Shown here piece after piece: positions 26,494 to 36,168 of a stretch of 64,000 bases of DNA. The notes beneath the pieces are model-generated. The model had not been told where the DNA came from. It ran no database searches and saw only the letters and a program-made list of their open reading frames with translations. Location: contig JAFRGC010000042.1 in the NCBI GenBank assembly GCA_017434025.1, positions 31,469 to 95,468 of the forward strand, read 5' to 3'. Position numbers and translations under genes: made by a program. The stretch's first letter is position 1. Each line of letters opens with the position of its first letter. The DNA comes from Mogibacterium sp. (GTDB taxonomy: Bacteria > Bacillota > Clostridia > Peptostreptococcales > Anaerovoracaceae).

Positions 26494-26970
26494 ATGTACG
26501 AAGCTGAAATAAGAGGACGGGCTTTCCTCGCTGAGAAGGGCATGTCCGACCGCATCATAGATTTCAAGAATACAGATATCACTGCTGACAGTACGGCACT
26601 GGCACTCAACGTAGATGTTGACCGCATCTGCAAGGGCCTCGCGTTCAAGGGCAAGAACGGAACGGCGATCGTCATCATCGCTTCCGGACGCTCCAAGGTC
26701 GACAACGGCAGATTCAAAGATGTGTTTGGCTTCAGGCCGAGCATGCTGCCCGCAGAGCAGACCGAGGAGCTGATCGGACACATCGCAGGTACGATCAATC
26801 CGTTTTGCCTCAAGGAGACGGCAAGGCTCTATCTGGATATCTCGATCAGGAAGCATGTAAATGAAACGGTATTCCCGGGAATCGGAGGAGAGGACTCTGT
26901 CGTCGAACTGACGGTCAGGGAACTCGAGAAGCTCTCTGACCCGGTATGCTGGGTGGCTGTAACGAAGTGA
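26494..26970 (+). CDS. YbaK/EbsC-type aminoacyl-tRNA deacylase
   Basis: 158 residues, the normal length of YbaK/ProXp proteins. The core CKGLAFKGKNGTAIVIIASG with the conserved Lys, followed by GFRPSMLPAEQTEEL, and the C-terminal ELTVRELEKL, fit the family that clears mischarged Cys- or Ala-tRNA. I chose the ATG at 26494 (AGGAG 6 bp upstream, after the extended -10) rather than 26425, which would begin upstream of the likely transcript start. It opens a run of eight close genes to 31715. Confidence 0.88.
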   Translation: MYEAEIRGRAFLAEKGMSDRIIDFKNTDITADSTALALNVDVDRICKGLAFKGKNGTAIVIIASGRSKVDNGRFKDVFGFRPSMLPAEQTEELIGHIAGTINPFCLKETARLYLDISIRKHVNETVFPGIGGEDSVVELTVRELEKLSDPVCWVAVTK

Positions 26971-26989
26971 ACCGGAGGAGACACAGCAC

Positions 26990-27808
26990 ATGATACTGAA
27001 TGCGAAGAATGGACACATAGAGATCAATGGCTGGAACTGCGACTATATCAGTTTTGGCCGCGGGGATGATGTGCTCATCATGCTTCCGGGTGTAGGGGAC
27101 GGATTCAAGACGGCAAAGGGCGTCGCGGTTCCTTTCGCCCTTATGTACAGAATGTTCGCTGAGCATTTCAAAGTGTACGTCTTCAGCAGAAGAAATGATA
27201 TGCCTGAGGGATTCACTACACGCGATATGGCAGATGACCTTGATCTGATCATGAACAAGCTCGGCATCAGCAGCGCTGATGTTTTCGGAGTCTCTCAGGG
27301 AGGTATGATCGCTCAGCAGCTTGCGATCCGCTATCCGGAGAGAGTCAGGAGCCTTGTGCTTGCAGTGACCGCTCCGAGGGCAAATGATCTGATGCGCGAG
27401 TCGATCGGGACCTGGCTGAAAATGGCAGACGAGCACGACTACAGAGGGATCATGCTCGATACCGCAGAGCGTTCCTATACCGGCAAGTATCTGGAACGCG
27501 GCAGGCTGATCAACAATCTGCTCGCAGTTGTCAAGCCGGATGATTACACGAGGTTCAGGATCCTGTGCGAATCATGCCTGGAGCACGATGCATATGATGA
27601 TCTCGGCAGGATCAGCTGCCCGACTCTGATATTGGGGGCAGACCGCGACAGGATCGTCGGAGCGCAGGCTTCAGCTGAGATGCATGAGGCGATCAGGGAC
27701 AGTCAATTGTATATATATGAAGGGTACAGCCACGGTGTGTATGAGCAGGCGGGGGACTTCAACGGCAGAGTGCTCAGGTACCTCATGTGGCAGAAGATAG
27801 GAAGATAG
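26990..27808 (+). CDS. Alpha/beta hydrolase
   Basis: 272 residues. LIMLPGVGDG is the oxyanion strand, VFGVSQGGMIAQ the nucleophile elbow, LILGADRDRIV the acid and YSHGVYEQ the catalytic His. It resembles the large group of esterase/lactonase-type hydrolases of unknown substrate. GGAGGAG lies before the ATG and it begins 19 bp after the YbaK gene. Confidence 0.85.
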   Translation: MILNAKNGHIEINGWNCDYISFGRGDDVLIMLPGVGDGFKTAKGVAVPFALMYRMFAEHFKVYVFSRRNDMPEGFTTRDMADDLDLIMNKLGISSADVFGVSQGGMIAQQLAIRYPERVRSLVLAVTAPRANDLMRESIGTWLKMADEHDYRGIMLDTAERSYTGKYLERGRLINNLLAVVKPDDYTRFRILCESCLEHDAYDDLGRISCPTLILGADRDRIVGAQASAEMHEAIRDSQLYIYEGYSHGVYEQAGDFNGRVLRYLMWQKIGR

Positions 27809-27818
27809 GAAAGGTAAA

Positions 27819-28688
27819 TTGGGTAATAACGGGGTCTCATCGAGATTGCAGCTGATTTTTTCAATGATGCTGTTCGGCACCATCGGTACGTTATCAAGGT
27901 ATATCAACATGCCTTCGAGCGTGATATGCCTTGGAAGAGCGTTCTTTGGCGTTCTGATCATTCTGGCGATCCTGGCAGTGCGCAGAGAGAAACCCGATAC
28001 AGAAGCCATCCGGCGCAATATTGGGTGGCTGGTCCTCAGTTCGACGTTCATGTGCGTCAACTGGATCTGCCAGTTCGAAGCATTCAAATACACAACGATC
28101 GCGACGAGTACGCTGTGCTATTACATGCAGCCGGTCTTCTACATCCTGGCTGCGGCAGCAGTCCTCAGGGAAAAACTCTCTGCGAGAAAGATCGCCTGCG
28201 TTATCATCGCGTTCTGCGGTATGATCTTCGTCTCCGGAGTACTGCAGACAGGCCTGCATATATCTGAACTCAAAGGCGTGCTGTTCGCGATATCCGGAGG
28301 GTTCTTCTACGCGATGGTCGTTCTGATCAATAAGTACATGAAGGACATCTCTCCTGTGGATACGACGATCATGCAGCTTGCTCTGGTGTCTGTCATAATG
28401 CTTCCATATTCAGCAGTCACGGGAGCATTCGGACAGGTGAGCATAACAACTACAGGTATCATTTGCCTGCTTGTGCTGGGTTTCCTGCACACCGGCATTG
28501 GTTATATAATATACTTTGATGCGGTCAATAAACTGCCGGCCCAGACAGTCGGTATTCTCAGCTATATCGACCCGGTTGAGGCTGTGATGCTGTCGGCATT
28601 CTTCCTGAAAGAGCCCGTTACTGTATTCACGGTCATCGGTGCGGTCATGATTCTGGGAGCAGCAGCATACAGTGAATTATCTGAATAA
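27819..28688 (+). CDS. EamA/DMT-family transporter
   Basis: 289 residues with ten membrane helices in two EamA repeats (first ends near 140, second near 285, with PVEAVMLSAFFLKEP as the family's late motif). Likely an exporter of amino acids or other metabolites. The start is a TTG at 27819, 5 bp after GGAAAGG and 10 bp after the hydrolase stop; the first ATG in frame (27864) would remove part of helix 1. Confidence 0.85.
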   Translation: MGNNGVSSRLQLIFSMMLFGTIGTLSRYINMPSSVICLGRAFFGVLIILAILAVRREKPDTEAIRRNIGWLVLSSTFMCVNWICQFEAFKYTTIATSTLCYYMQPVFYILAAAAVLREKLSARKIACVIIAFCGMIFVSGVLQTGLHISELKGVLFAISGGFFYAMVVLINKYMKDISPVDTTIMQLALVSVIMLPYSAVTGAFGQVSITTTGIICLLVLGFLHTGIGYIIYFDAVNKLPAQTVGILSYIDPVEAVMLSAFFLKEPVTVFTVIGAVMILGAAAYSELSE

Positions 28689-28703
28689 CTATTGGGGGTA
28701 CAT

Positions 28704-29321
28704 ATGAGAAAAGAACTTGAACATTTTGAAATAGGCAACTCATACGGAGGCAATCAGGACTGGTTCCGCACGTTTATGATGAGGATCGGCGGCTGCGGAG
28801 CTGAGACAGCCTGTGACTGCAGCCTGTATTTCCGTATCCACAGTGATCTGGAAAATATATATCCTTACGATCTCAGCCTCCTGTCCAAGCATGACTATAT
28901 CTCATTTGCCCACTTGATGGAGCAATACCTGTGGCCTAGGATGTCAGGCATCGACAGCCCGGAGATCTTCATTGCCGGATATTCAAGATATCTGAGCGAC
29001 CGCGGCGTAGAGTGCCTGTCAATGAAACCTTTCAGCGGCAGTGAGCCTTATGAAAAGGCGGAGAAAGCTTTGATGAGGCAGATCGATGCAGGATTTCCTG
29101 TGCCGACTCTGATCCTTAACCACAAAGACAAGGAGTACCGTGACTATGTATGGCACTGGTTCATCATCAACGGTTACAACAAACCGGAAGGCGAGGGTGC
29201 GGAGGATAATCTGTATGTCAAGGCTGTGTCGTACAGCAGTTACAGATGGCTGGATTTCAGGAAACTCTGGAATACAGGATACTCTCAGAAGGGCGGACTG
29301 GTCCTGTTCGATATGAAGTAA
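28704..29321 (+). CDS. Putative papain-like (C39-type) cysteine-peptidase-fold protein
   Basis: 205 residues, cytoplasmic. An N-terminal NSYGGNQDWFR segment is followed by GGCGAETACD, which looks like the nucleophile Cys at a helix start in C39/papain-like folds, and a much later DYVWHWFIINGY offers a His at the right distance before a beta strand. The family is not one I can name with certainty. ATG at 28704 is preceded by GGGGG. It sits in the middle of the YbaK-to-SEC-C gene run. Confidence 0.55.
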   Translation: MRKELEHFEIGNSYGGNQDWFRTFMMRIGGCGAETACDCSLYFRIHSDLENIYPYDLSLLSKHDYISFAHLMEQYLWPRMSGIDSPEIFIAGYSRYLSDRGVECLSMKPFSGSEPYEKAEKALMRQIDAGFPVPTLILNHKDKEYRDYVWHWFIINGYNKPEGEGAEDNLYVKAVSYSSYRWLDFRKLWNTGYSQKGGLVLFDMK

Positions 29322-29342
29322 ATTTATACAGGGGGAAGGGAA

Positions 29343-29999
29343 ATGAGAAATATCGTCAGGGATGCATCGGTGGATGCTGACAGGCATCTGGGGATACTGG
29401 AAGTATGGTATCCGGACAGCAGTGAATGGGACACGGAGGCGTTCATAGCCCTGAGAGACAGCGAACTCAGTCTCATCAGGGAGGAAGGCGCTGAGTACGA
29501 CCGTGAAACATGGTTCAGACAGGAGCCGTACTTCCGCTATTTCAGGAAGTTCAAGAAGACGAGCCCTGTCATGATGCAGGTCGAATCATTCCTGCTCAAG
29601 GGAAGGCCGTTTCCTGAGGGAAGATTCACGAATGCCGTCGCGTTCCTTACGGAACTCAAGACAAGGTGTCTGCTCGGTTCGCATGACGCAGATATGATAG
29701 AAGGCGATCTGGTCTTCTATAATGATACGGCCAAAACCACTTTCCCGAGCATCCACGGCGGCGAAGCTCACAGCTACCCGGGAGACATCACGTGCAGAGA
29801 TGACATATCGGTAGTCGTCAGCATGATCGCGGGAGCCGATGCCCGCACATGTCTCAATGAGGACAGCAGACACGTTATGTATTTCGCGTTCGGAACACCG
29901 GGCATGGAGGAAGAGACCCTCAAGGGATATCTGGGGCAGGTCGAAGAATACGTCAAAGTGCTCGCACCTTCCGCCAGAACAGAGCTGCATATGCTTTAG
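29343..29999 (+). CDS. B3/B4 tRNA-binding domain protein (PheT editing-domain like)
   Basis: 218 residues. YFRKFKKTSPVMMQVESFL, RFTNAVAFLTELKTRCLLGSHD (read in two parts), GDLVFYNDTA and the closing DSRHVMYFAFGTPGM match the stand-alone B3/B4 domain of phenylalanyl-tRNA synthetase beta subunits, which holds that enzyme's editing site. It may clear mischarged tRNA, or bind another ligand. It is the second tRNA-editing-type gene in this run. ATG follows GGGGGAAGGG. Confidence 0.8.
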   Translation: MRNIVRDASVDADRHLGILEVWYPDSSEWDTEAFIALRDSELSLIREEGAEYDRETWFRQEPYFRYFRKFKKTSPVMMQVESFLLKGRPFPEGRFTNAVAFLTELKTRCLLGSHDADMIEGDLVFYNDTAKTTFPSIHGGEAHSYPGDITCRDDISVVVSMIAGADARTCLNEDSRHVMYFAFGTPGMEEETLKGYLGQVEEYVKVLAPSARTELHML

Positions 30000-30023
30000 G
30001 TATATTTTGTTTGAAAAGGAGAT

Positions 30024-30428
30024 ATGACAATGGGTAAAGTAAATGATTTTCTGACAGAAGCAGGCGTTTTCTACCTCGCAACCGTTGACGGCGATCAGCC
30101 TAAAGTAAGGCCTCTTGGCGCTCACATGGAGATGGACGGCAAGGTGCTGTTCGGAGTAGGCGATTTCAAGGAAGTGTATAAGCAGCTCCTGGCTAATCCT
30201 AAGGTCGAGATCGCAAGCGCCAAGGCAGACGGACACTGGCTCCGTTATACCGGTAAAGCCGTGTTCGAGACGGATCCGAAGTATGCAGAGGCTTCACTGG
30301 AGGCTATGCCGATGCTCAGGAATATCTACAATGACGAGACCGGCCACAAGCTGATGATGTTCCATCTGGAAGACGCGACTGCAGTGGACATCCCGATGAT
30401 GGGACCGGGAGAAGATCTGCTCAAGTAA
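30024..30428 (+). CDS. Pyridoxamine 5'-phosphate oxidase-like flavin-binding protein
   Basis: 134 residues. FYLATVDGDQPKVRPLG is the typical first strand pair of the split-barrel flavin fold, followed by KQLLANPKVEIAS and HWLRYTGKA. Small proteins of this type bind FMN or F420 and reduce small molecules (NimA-like nitroreductases belong here). The exact activity is unknown. AAAAGGAGA precedes the ATG. Confidence 0.85.
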   Translation: MTMGKVNDFLTEAGVFYLATVDGDQPKVRPLGAHMEMDGKVLFGVGDFKEVYKQLLANPKVEIASAKADGHWLRYTGKAVFETDPKYAEASLEAMPMLRNIYNDETGHKLMMFHLEDATAVDIPMMGPGEDLLK

Positions 30429-30429
30429 T

Positions 30430-30654
30430 ATGGCTTTATTCAGAAAACGGAAAACCGAATATCCTGCTTTCCCACAGGGCGATCTCGAACCGGTACTACG
30501 CTGCAGTATCTGCACCGGAGAGCAGGTGCTCTGCGCCAGAGACAGGAAGACAAAAGAAGTGCATGAGCTGATGCTCATCAGGGGGCCGGAGGAATTAGAG
30601 GCGTATTGCCGGGCTAACGGTCTTGACGCGGCCCGGATCGAGAAGATTTACTGA
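30430..30654 (+). CDS. Small conserved protein, unknown function
   Basis: 74 residues. [16 protein letters not shown] is a Cys-containing stretch and [15 protein letters not shown] a short helix; I recall similar short proteins in other Clostridia, where the annotation 'aspartate dehydrogenase' seems to be a spurious label. No signal peptide or membrane helix. It begins one base after the stop of the flavin protein, so the two are translated together. Confidence 0.6.
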   Translation: MALFRKRKTEYPAFPQGDLEPVLRCSICTGEQVLCARDRKTKEVHELMLIRGPEELEAYCRANGLDAARIEKIY

Positions 30655-30674
30655 AACGGATTTGCACAGAAGAA

Positions 30675-31715
30675 ATGACTGATACAACTAGCAACAACTA
30701 TTCAGGCAGTGGGGCAAGGCTGAGACTTGCTCCTGAAGTACTGGAAGACAGGCTCACCGCTCTCGGAGAGAGCGAGATGGAGCTGTTCAGATTCCTGCTG
30801 GACAAGCCTGCAGGGGTGATACTCACTGCAGATACGGACAAAATGCTTGCCGACCTGCTGGAAGCGGACGGCCTTCTCGAGAAGTTCCCGGAAGGCGACG
30901 CTGAAGGTGTCAGGATCCCCAGGATCATCAGGAAGGATTACGAGCTCATCAGATCAGATGAGATGACACTCAGGTGGCGCAAGCGCAACTGGATGTACAA
31001 ATGCCTTGAAGCGGGCAAATACCTGTACGGTGTCATGACCTGGGAGGTGCTCAAGGATCTGTTTGGCCTGTGGTATCCGCATGCTGAGATGGATGAGATC
31101 CGGGAACTGTTCAATACTACGCCGGTTTATTATCAGTGGTTCACTGAGAGGAACGGCAGGCTGGTGCTCAACGGATATGAGCAGGATAACTATTACATCT
31201 ATCTGGAGCAGCAGATCCAGCGCGGTATCCCGTACTACAAGCCGACCAGGCAAGAGGTAGAGGAACTGTACGAGAAAGGCTGCCTTCTCAGCGGGGAAGC
31301 GCATGCCAAGATGCTCAAATTCATCACTGAAACTTATGGATGTGACGAAGACATGGCCGGTCTCAAAGTGCACGAACTGTATGACGCAGTCAACAATCAG
31401 ATGCGTGTGAATGATGCGGCAGAAATGTTTGCGTCGGGAGGGGAGAACGGCGGAAGCAGTTTTGCTTTTCCGTCAGATGAAGCGCATGTGAAGTTCATCG
31501 AGCTGTTCATGGAGATGAGCAGGGAGTGCCGCGTACGGCAGAATCGCGGACATGACTCGTACGAAATGATCGCGATCATGGCAGAGAGAAGCCGGAACGA
31601 AGCTGCTGACGCTGCAGGCAGCAAAACTGTTGTGAAGCGTGTCAAGATCGGGAGAAATGATCCATGCCCTTGCGGCAGCGGGAAGAAGTACAAGAACTGC
31701 TGCGGAAGGAACTGA
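30675..31715 (+). CDS. SEC-C zinc-motif protein
   Basis: 346 residues. The C-terminus [20 protein letters not shown] is a complete SEC-C zinc motif as in SecA and UPF0149/YecA proteins. The first ~300 residues are mostly helical with no recognised active site; [14 protein letters not shown] looks like a helical repeat. It probably binds a protein or ribosome partner. It is the last gene before a terminator. Confidence 0.8.
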   Translation: MTDTTSNNYSGSGARLRLAPEVLEDRLTALGESEMELFRFLLDKPAGVILTADTDKMLADLLEADGLLEKFPEGDAEGVRIPRIIRKDYELIRSDEMTLRWRKRNWMYKCLEAGKYLYGVMTWEVLKDLFGLWYPHAEMDEIRELFNTTPVYYQWFTERNGRLVLNGYEQDNYYIYLEQQIQRGIPYYKPTRQEVEELYEKGCLLSGEAHAKMLKFITETYGCDEDMAGLKVHELYDAVNNQMRVNDAAEMFASGGENGGSSFAFPSDEAHVKFIELFMEMSRECRVRQNRGHDSYEMIAIMAERSRNEAADAAGSKTVVKRVKIGRNDPCPCGSGKKYKNCCGRN

Positions 31716-31760
31716 TCTTTCCCCGCAGCCCTGATCAAGTAATGAAAAGAATACAGACAA

Positions 31761-31797
31761 AATGCCGCGTGAGTCATGATACGCGGCATTTATTTTG
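31761..31797 (+). terminator. Terminator after the SEC-C gene
   Basis: AATGCCGCGT pairs with ACGCGGCATT across a 10-nt loop, followed by TATTTTGC. Confidence 0.78.
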
Positions 31798-31875
31798 CTG
31801 TGGATTGATGGTATTATTAGTTTGTATAAGTATGTTTTATCGGAACACAGCAGCATAGACAGAGGATGATCCATT

Positions 31876-33882
31876 ATGAAGAACGTGAGTAAGATCGGTC
31901 GCAGGACAATGAGTACCATGGCTTTCCTGACTATAATAATCAGTGTTGCTGTCTGCACCATGGCGGGTTATCAATACTATACCAACAGGATGGAGAGCTA
32001 CCGTTCTGAAGCATACGGATATGCAGGGACCCTTGCGAATATGATCAGCGGTGACAGGGTCGAGAAATATGCTGAGACTCATATCAAAGATACATACTAT
32101 GATGCGGTACAGAGATACATGGATTCCGCTCTCAAAGAATGCGGGATGCTGTATTACTATGTTTTCATTCCTCATGAAAACGATCTGATGTATATATGGG
32201 ATGCTGATAATGAACTTGACCGTGCCTATCTTGGCGAATATGAGAAATATGTAGAAGGGGATAAAGAGGCTGCATTTGAAGCAATGAGTCCGAATCCGCC
32301 GAAAGAACTCAGGATAACCAAGGATGACAAATATGGCACAGTTGTTTCGGCATTTTCTCCGGTATTTAACAAGCGTGGCGAAGCGGTCGCGATAGCCGCA
32401 TGTGATTTCGAGCTTTCTGATATGCTGACAGATATGCTGAAGTACATTCTGACACTGATCGGAGGTATCGTGCTGATCAGCTTCGGTGCAGGCGTGATGC
32501 TCACCAAACTGCTCAGCAGTGAACTGGTGCAGCCGATCCTGGATCTCAATACCGCAGCAAGCAACATGATCAACAATCTGGACAGCGATTCGGATTTTGA
32601 ATTGAATATTCATACCGGTGATGAGCTTGAGGACCTTGCACAATCATTCAGAAAGATGCATACCGACCTCAAAACATATATCGGGCAGCTGGCTGATGTA
32701 ACTGCTGAGAAGGAACGTATCGGTACCGAGCTTGTGCTTGCCCGCCGGATACAGGCAGATTTGCTGCCAAGTGTTTTCCCGCCTTTCCCGGAACGTTCGG
32801 ACTTCGATATATTCGCAAGCATGAAGCCTGCCAAAGAAGTCGGAGGAGATTTCTACGATTTCTATCTGATAGACGATTATCACCTCGGATTCTGCATAGC
32901 TGACGTTTCCGGCAAAGGTATCCCGGCAGCCTTGTTCATGATGATGTCAAGGATCATGCTGAGGAATTACACGATGAGCGGCAAGAACCCTGCGGAGGTA
33001 CTTGAGATCGTCAACAGGCAGCTGTGCTCCAATAACCGTGAAGAGATGTTCGTAACTGTCTGGCTCGGAATAATGGATATGAAGACAGGCAAGGTAATAG
33101 CATCCAACGCCGGCCATGAGTATCCTGTCATCAAGGCACCAGACGGAGATTTCAAGGTGCTCAAGGATAAACACGGATTCGTTCTGGGCGGAATCGACGG
33201 TATGCAGTACACGAATTATGAACTTCAGATGGAACCTGGATCGAAGATCTTCCTGTACACAGACGGAGTCACCGAGACAACCAATGTGAATAATGAACTG
33301 TTCGGGATGGACCGGATGATCAATGCCCTGAATTCAGTCAACAAGGCCGCTCCGCTGGATATTATCAATAAGGTCAACTGGTCGATCACAAATTATGCCG
33401 GAGCTGCACCGCAGTTCGACGATATCACCATGCTGTGTATCGAGTATAACGGTTATGATCCGGACCATGGCAAGATCGATGAGCTCACACTTGAGGCGAC
33501 GATAGAGAATATCAACAGAGTCACAGGCTTCATCAACAAGCGTCTGGAAGAAATCAACTGTCCGCCGAAAGCGATCATGCAGATAGACGTTGCCATCGAC
33601 GAGCTGTTCGGTAATATAGCTCATTATGCTTATGATCCGCAAATCGGTCCTGCAACGGTACGGATCGGTGTAGATGAGGATCCGATGGCTGCTGTGATCA
33701 CATTCATCGATCACGGAAAACCATATGACCCTCTTGCCAAAGAAGACCCGGATACATCATTATCTGCCGAAGAGCGCAAGATAGGCGGCCTGGGGATTTT
33801 CCTCGTCAAGCAGACGATGGATCAGGTCGAGTATGAATACAAGGATGGTCAGAATATACTGAAGATCAAGAAAAACATGTGA
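31876..33882 (+). CDS. SpoIIE-type PP2C phosphatase with sensor, HAMP and RsbW-like domain
   Basis: 668 residues. A membrane helix at ~12-35, an extracytoplasmic sensor region to ~180, a second helix at ~190-213, a HAMP-like linker, then a SpoIIE-type phosphatase (~290-500: LARRIQADLLP, KEVGGDFYDFY, CIADVSGKGIPAALFM, FLYTDGVTE, FDDITML). The last ~135 residues are a HATPase of the RsbW type (DVAIDELFGNIAHYAY N-box, GGLGIFLVKQ). Such proteins control anti-sigma or anti-anti-sigma factors; having both phosphatase and kinase-like domains in one chain is a compact partner-switching design. No STAS protein is nearby. Confidence 0.92.
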   Translation: MKNVSKIGRRTMSTMAFLTIIISVAVCTMAGYQYYTNRMESYRSEAYGYAGTLANMISGDRVEKYAETHIKDTYYDAVQRYMDSALKECGMLYYYVFIPHENDLMYIWDADNELDRAYLGEYEKYVEGDKEAAFEAMSPNPPKELRITKDDKYGTVVSAFSPVFNKRGEAVAIAACDFELSDMLTDMLKYILTLIGGIVLISFGAGVMLTKLLSSELVQPILDLNTAASNMINNLDSDSDFELNIHTGDELEDLAQSFRKMHTDLKTYIGQLADVTAEKERIGTELVLARRIQADLLPSVFPPFPERSDFDIFASMKPAKEVGGDFYDFYLIDDYHLGFCIADVSGKGIPAALFMMMSRIMLRNYTMSGKNPAEVLEIVNRQLCSNNREEMFVTVWLGIMDMKTGKVIASNAGHEYPVIKAPDGDFKVLKDKHGFVLGGIDGMQYTNYELQMEPGSKIFLYTDGVTETTNVNNELFGMDRMINALNSVNKAAPLDIINKVNWSITNYAGAAPQFDDITMLCIEYNGYDPDHGKIDELTLEATIENINRVTGFINKRLEEINCPPKAIMQIDVAIDELFGNIAHYAYDPQIGPATVRIGVDEDPMAAVITFIDHGKPYDPLAKEDPDTSLSAEERKIGGLGIFLVKQTMDQVEYEYKDGQNILKIKKNM

Positions 33883-33898
33883 GCCGGAGAACAGACTG

Positions 33899-35065
33899 AT
33901 GTCGGAATTCAGAAACGATGAGGCAAGGAGATCGGCAGCAGCAGAGAACCTTGCGCGCAGGAAAGAAGAATTGCGGGGCAGCAGGAAACGCAGCCCTAAG
34001 AAACCCGAACGCAGCGGCGGGAGCATCACTCTGCCATGGCGCAAACTGGCAGTTGTGATCCTGCTTGTCGCCCTGCTGATACTGATCTGTTTCGGAGTAA
34101 AGCATCTGCTCGCAGGTGCCGGTAAGGACCGTGCTTCCGATAAGATCGTCATCGGCCTCAAGGGTTCATCGGTCCAGATCGTTCTGCAAGGTGAACCGTA
34201 CATCGAGAACGGCGCATTCGCGATAGACCGCAGTATTGGAGCTGTCGATGAGTCGGAGATCAAGGTCAAAGGCAAAGTCAAGACGGATGAGCCGGGCGAC
34301 TATACTGTTGAGTACAGTGTCAAGACGGAGAATGGGCGCGCGAAGGCCGTGAGGACAGTAAGAGTTCTTGCGGAAGAAGAGTTTGGTGACAGAGCCTCCA
34401 ATGTGCCTGTCCTTATGTATCACTGGGTGTATACCGCTTCGGACAAACCGGACAGCCTGGACGGCAACTGGATACAGGATACTGTACTGGATGAGCAGAT
34501 GGCATATCTCGAAGAGAATGAGTTCTACTTCCCGGGCTGGAAGGAACTGAGAGCATGGGTGGATGGCAAGATCTCTCTGCCGGCAAAATGCACTGTCGTC
34601 ACATTCGACGACGGCAGGAAGAACTTCCTCAGGAACGGCGTGCCTGTCCTTGAGAGGCACCACATTCCGGTCACATCTTTCATGATCTGCGGAGGCAAGA
34701 GCGATGGAGCCGGTAAGATCAAAGAGTTCGCGTCACCATACGTGGACTTCGAGAGCCATACATACGACATGCACCAGCAGGGCAATACCTCCGGGCACAA
34801 AGGCATCGTCGGCGATATGAGCAAGGAAGAGATCCTCGCGGATATGGCCAAAGCAAGAGAGGTCACGGGCAACAACGACGCGATCGCTTATCCGTACGGC
34901 GACTATACCGATGAGATGCTCGAAGCCGTGAGCGAGCAGGGCATGCAGTGCGGTTTTACCGTCGAATATGACAGAGTGAAGCAGGGACAGGATCCCCTGA
35001 AGCTGCCGAGGATCAGAGTGCTTGGAACAGAGAGCTTCTCGACCTGGAAGGACTCTGTCGAATAG
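33899..35065 (+). CDS. Membrane-anchored polysaccharide deacetylase with Ig-like domain
   Basis: 388 residues. A basic cytoplasmic N-terminus, one membrane helix at ~48-68, an Ig-like DUF5011-type domain (~80-155, with KTDEPGDYTVEYSVK) and a NodB-type deacetylase (~165-388): VPVLMYHWV, TFDDGRKN with the metal/base Asp pair, and FESHTYDMH for the two metal His. It would remove acetyl groups from peptidoglycan or another surface glycan. The start lies 16 bp after the SpoIIE-type gene, so they are probably co-transcribed. The Ig-like domain recalls that of the GH25 enzyme at 22.4 kb. Confidence 0.9.
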   Translation: MSEFRNDEARRSAAAENLARRKEELRGSRKRSPKKPERSGGSITLPWRKLAVVILLVALLILICFGVKHLLAGAGKDRASDKIVIGLKGSSVQIVLQGEPYIENGAFAIDRSIGAVDESEIKVKGKVKTDEPGDYTVEYSVKTENGRAKAVRTVRVLAEEEFGDRASNVPVLMYHWVYTASDKPDSLDGNWIQDTVLDEQMAYLEENEFYFPGWKELRAWVDGKISLPAKCTVVTFDDGRKNFLRNGVPVLERHHIPVTSFMICGGKSDGAGKIKEFASPYVDFESHTYDMHQQGNTSGHKGIVGDMSKEEILADMAKAREVTGNNDAIAYPYGDYTDEMLEAVSEQGMQCGFTVEYDRVKQGQDPLKLPRIRVLGTESFSTWKDSVE

Positions 35066-35081
35066 ATACTGGCAATGAATG

Positions 35082-35112
35082 AAGCCCGCATCCATATGGG
35101 TGCGGGCTTTTC
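35082..35112. terminator. Terminator after the deacetylase gene
   Basis: AAGCCCGCATCC pairs with GGGTGCGGGCTT around ATAT, with T residues after it. It lies between convergent genes. Confidence 0.88.
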
Positions 35113-35136
35113 GGGTGCTGTGGGTACCTGTCCGGT

Positions 35137-36168
35137 CTACTTAACGCTGACTTCTCCTGCAAGGACTCTCTTATAGTCCTCGTAGTTCTTCCGGAGAAGT
35201 TCAGGTGTGTCGAGCTCGTATGGGCCGTGTGCAGTACATTGGTGGCAGTTGATGCAAGTTTCGATCTTCTTCATCTCAGCCTGCCAGTGGTCATTCAGCC
35301 ACGCGTCCGAAGGGGCGCGGCGAAGCATCAGCGACATCCTTGCGCACTGGTTGATCGTGATGCCCATAGGACAGGTCGGCATGCAGTATCCGCATCCGCG
35401 GCAGAAGTCGCCTGAGAGTTCCTTCTTCTCTGCCTCGATATATTCTCTCATCTCATCGGTGAGCACCGGAGTATTCTCCATGTAGGACAGGAACTCCTCG
35501 AGCTCGGAATCTTTCTGGATGCCCCAGATCGGCAGTACATTAGGGAAATCCTCCAGGAAAGCCATAGCTACGTCAGATCTGCTGATCAGTCCGCCGGCCA
35601 GACTCTTCATCGCGATAAATCCCATGTTCTTCTCTGCGCAGAGACGCGCAAGTTCGAAATCTCTCTCATCAGACAGATAGCTGAACGGGAACTGCATCGT
35701 TTCGTAGAGTCCCGACTCAACACACTCGAACGCCACGCCGATCTTGTGTGCAGTTACGCCAAAGTGGCGGATCTTGCCGGCTTCTTTGGCCTCGACAAGT
35801 GCTTCATAGACGCCTGTGCCGTCGCCCGGCTTATAGCACTGGCCTACCATGTGAAGCTGGTACAGATCGATGTAGTCGGTGCGGAGTTCACGCAGCGATG
35901 TCTCGAGATCCGCTCTGACCGCATCACCGGTCTTGCCTGCGGTTTTGGTTGCGATGAAGAGCTTGTCTCTGATCCCTTCGAATGCGATGCCGAGCTTGGT
36001 CTCGCTGTCAGAATAAGCTCTTGCAGTATCAAAATATGTCATCCCGCCTTCGTATGCTCTGCGTAGGATCCTGACGGCATCGTCGACCGTCCTGCGCTGG
36101 ATCGGCAGCGCGCCGAACGCGTTCTGCGGCACCGTTATGCCGGTGGTCCCCAATGTCAGTTGTCTCAT
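35137..36168 (-). CDS. Aldo/keto reductase with C-terminal ferredoxin-type domain
   Basis: 343 residues. The AKR barrel is shown by TYFDTARAYSDSE (catalytic Tyr), the Lys in IATKTAG, and DLYQLHMVG with the catalytic His. The C-terminus has CRGCGYCMPTCP and CINCHQC, which can bind Fe-S. This AKR group is common in anaerobes and may take electrons from ferredoxin. I place the start at 36168, 10 bp after GGAGG; the ATG at 36177 sits too close to it. The gene stands alone, convergent with the deacetylase. Confidence 0.9.
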   Translation of the reverse strand: MRQLTLGTTGITVPQNAFGALPIQRRTVDDAVRILRRAYEGGMTYFDTARAYSDSETKLGIAFEGIRDKLFIATKTAGKTGDAVRADLETSLRELRTDYIDLYQLHMVGQCYKPGDGTGVYEALVEAKEAGKIRHFGVTAHKIGVAFECVESGLYETMQFPFSYLSDERDFELARLCAEKNMGFIAMKSLAGGLISRSDVAMAFLEDFPNVLPIWGIQKDSELEEFLSYMENTPVLTDEMREYIEAEKKELSGDFCRGCGYCMPTCPMGITINQCARMSLMLRRAPSDAWLNDHWQAEMKKIETCINCHQCTAHGPYELDTPELLRKNYEDYKRVLAGEVSVK

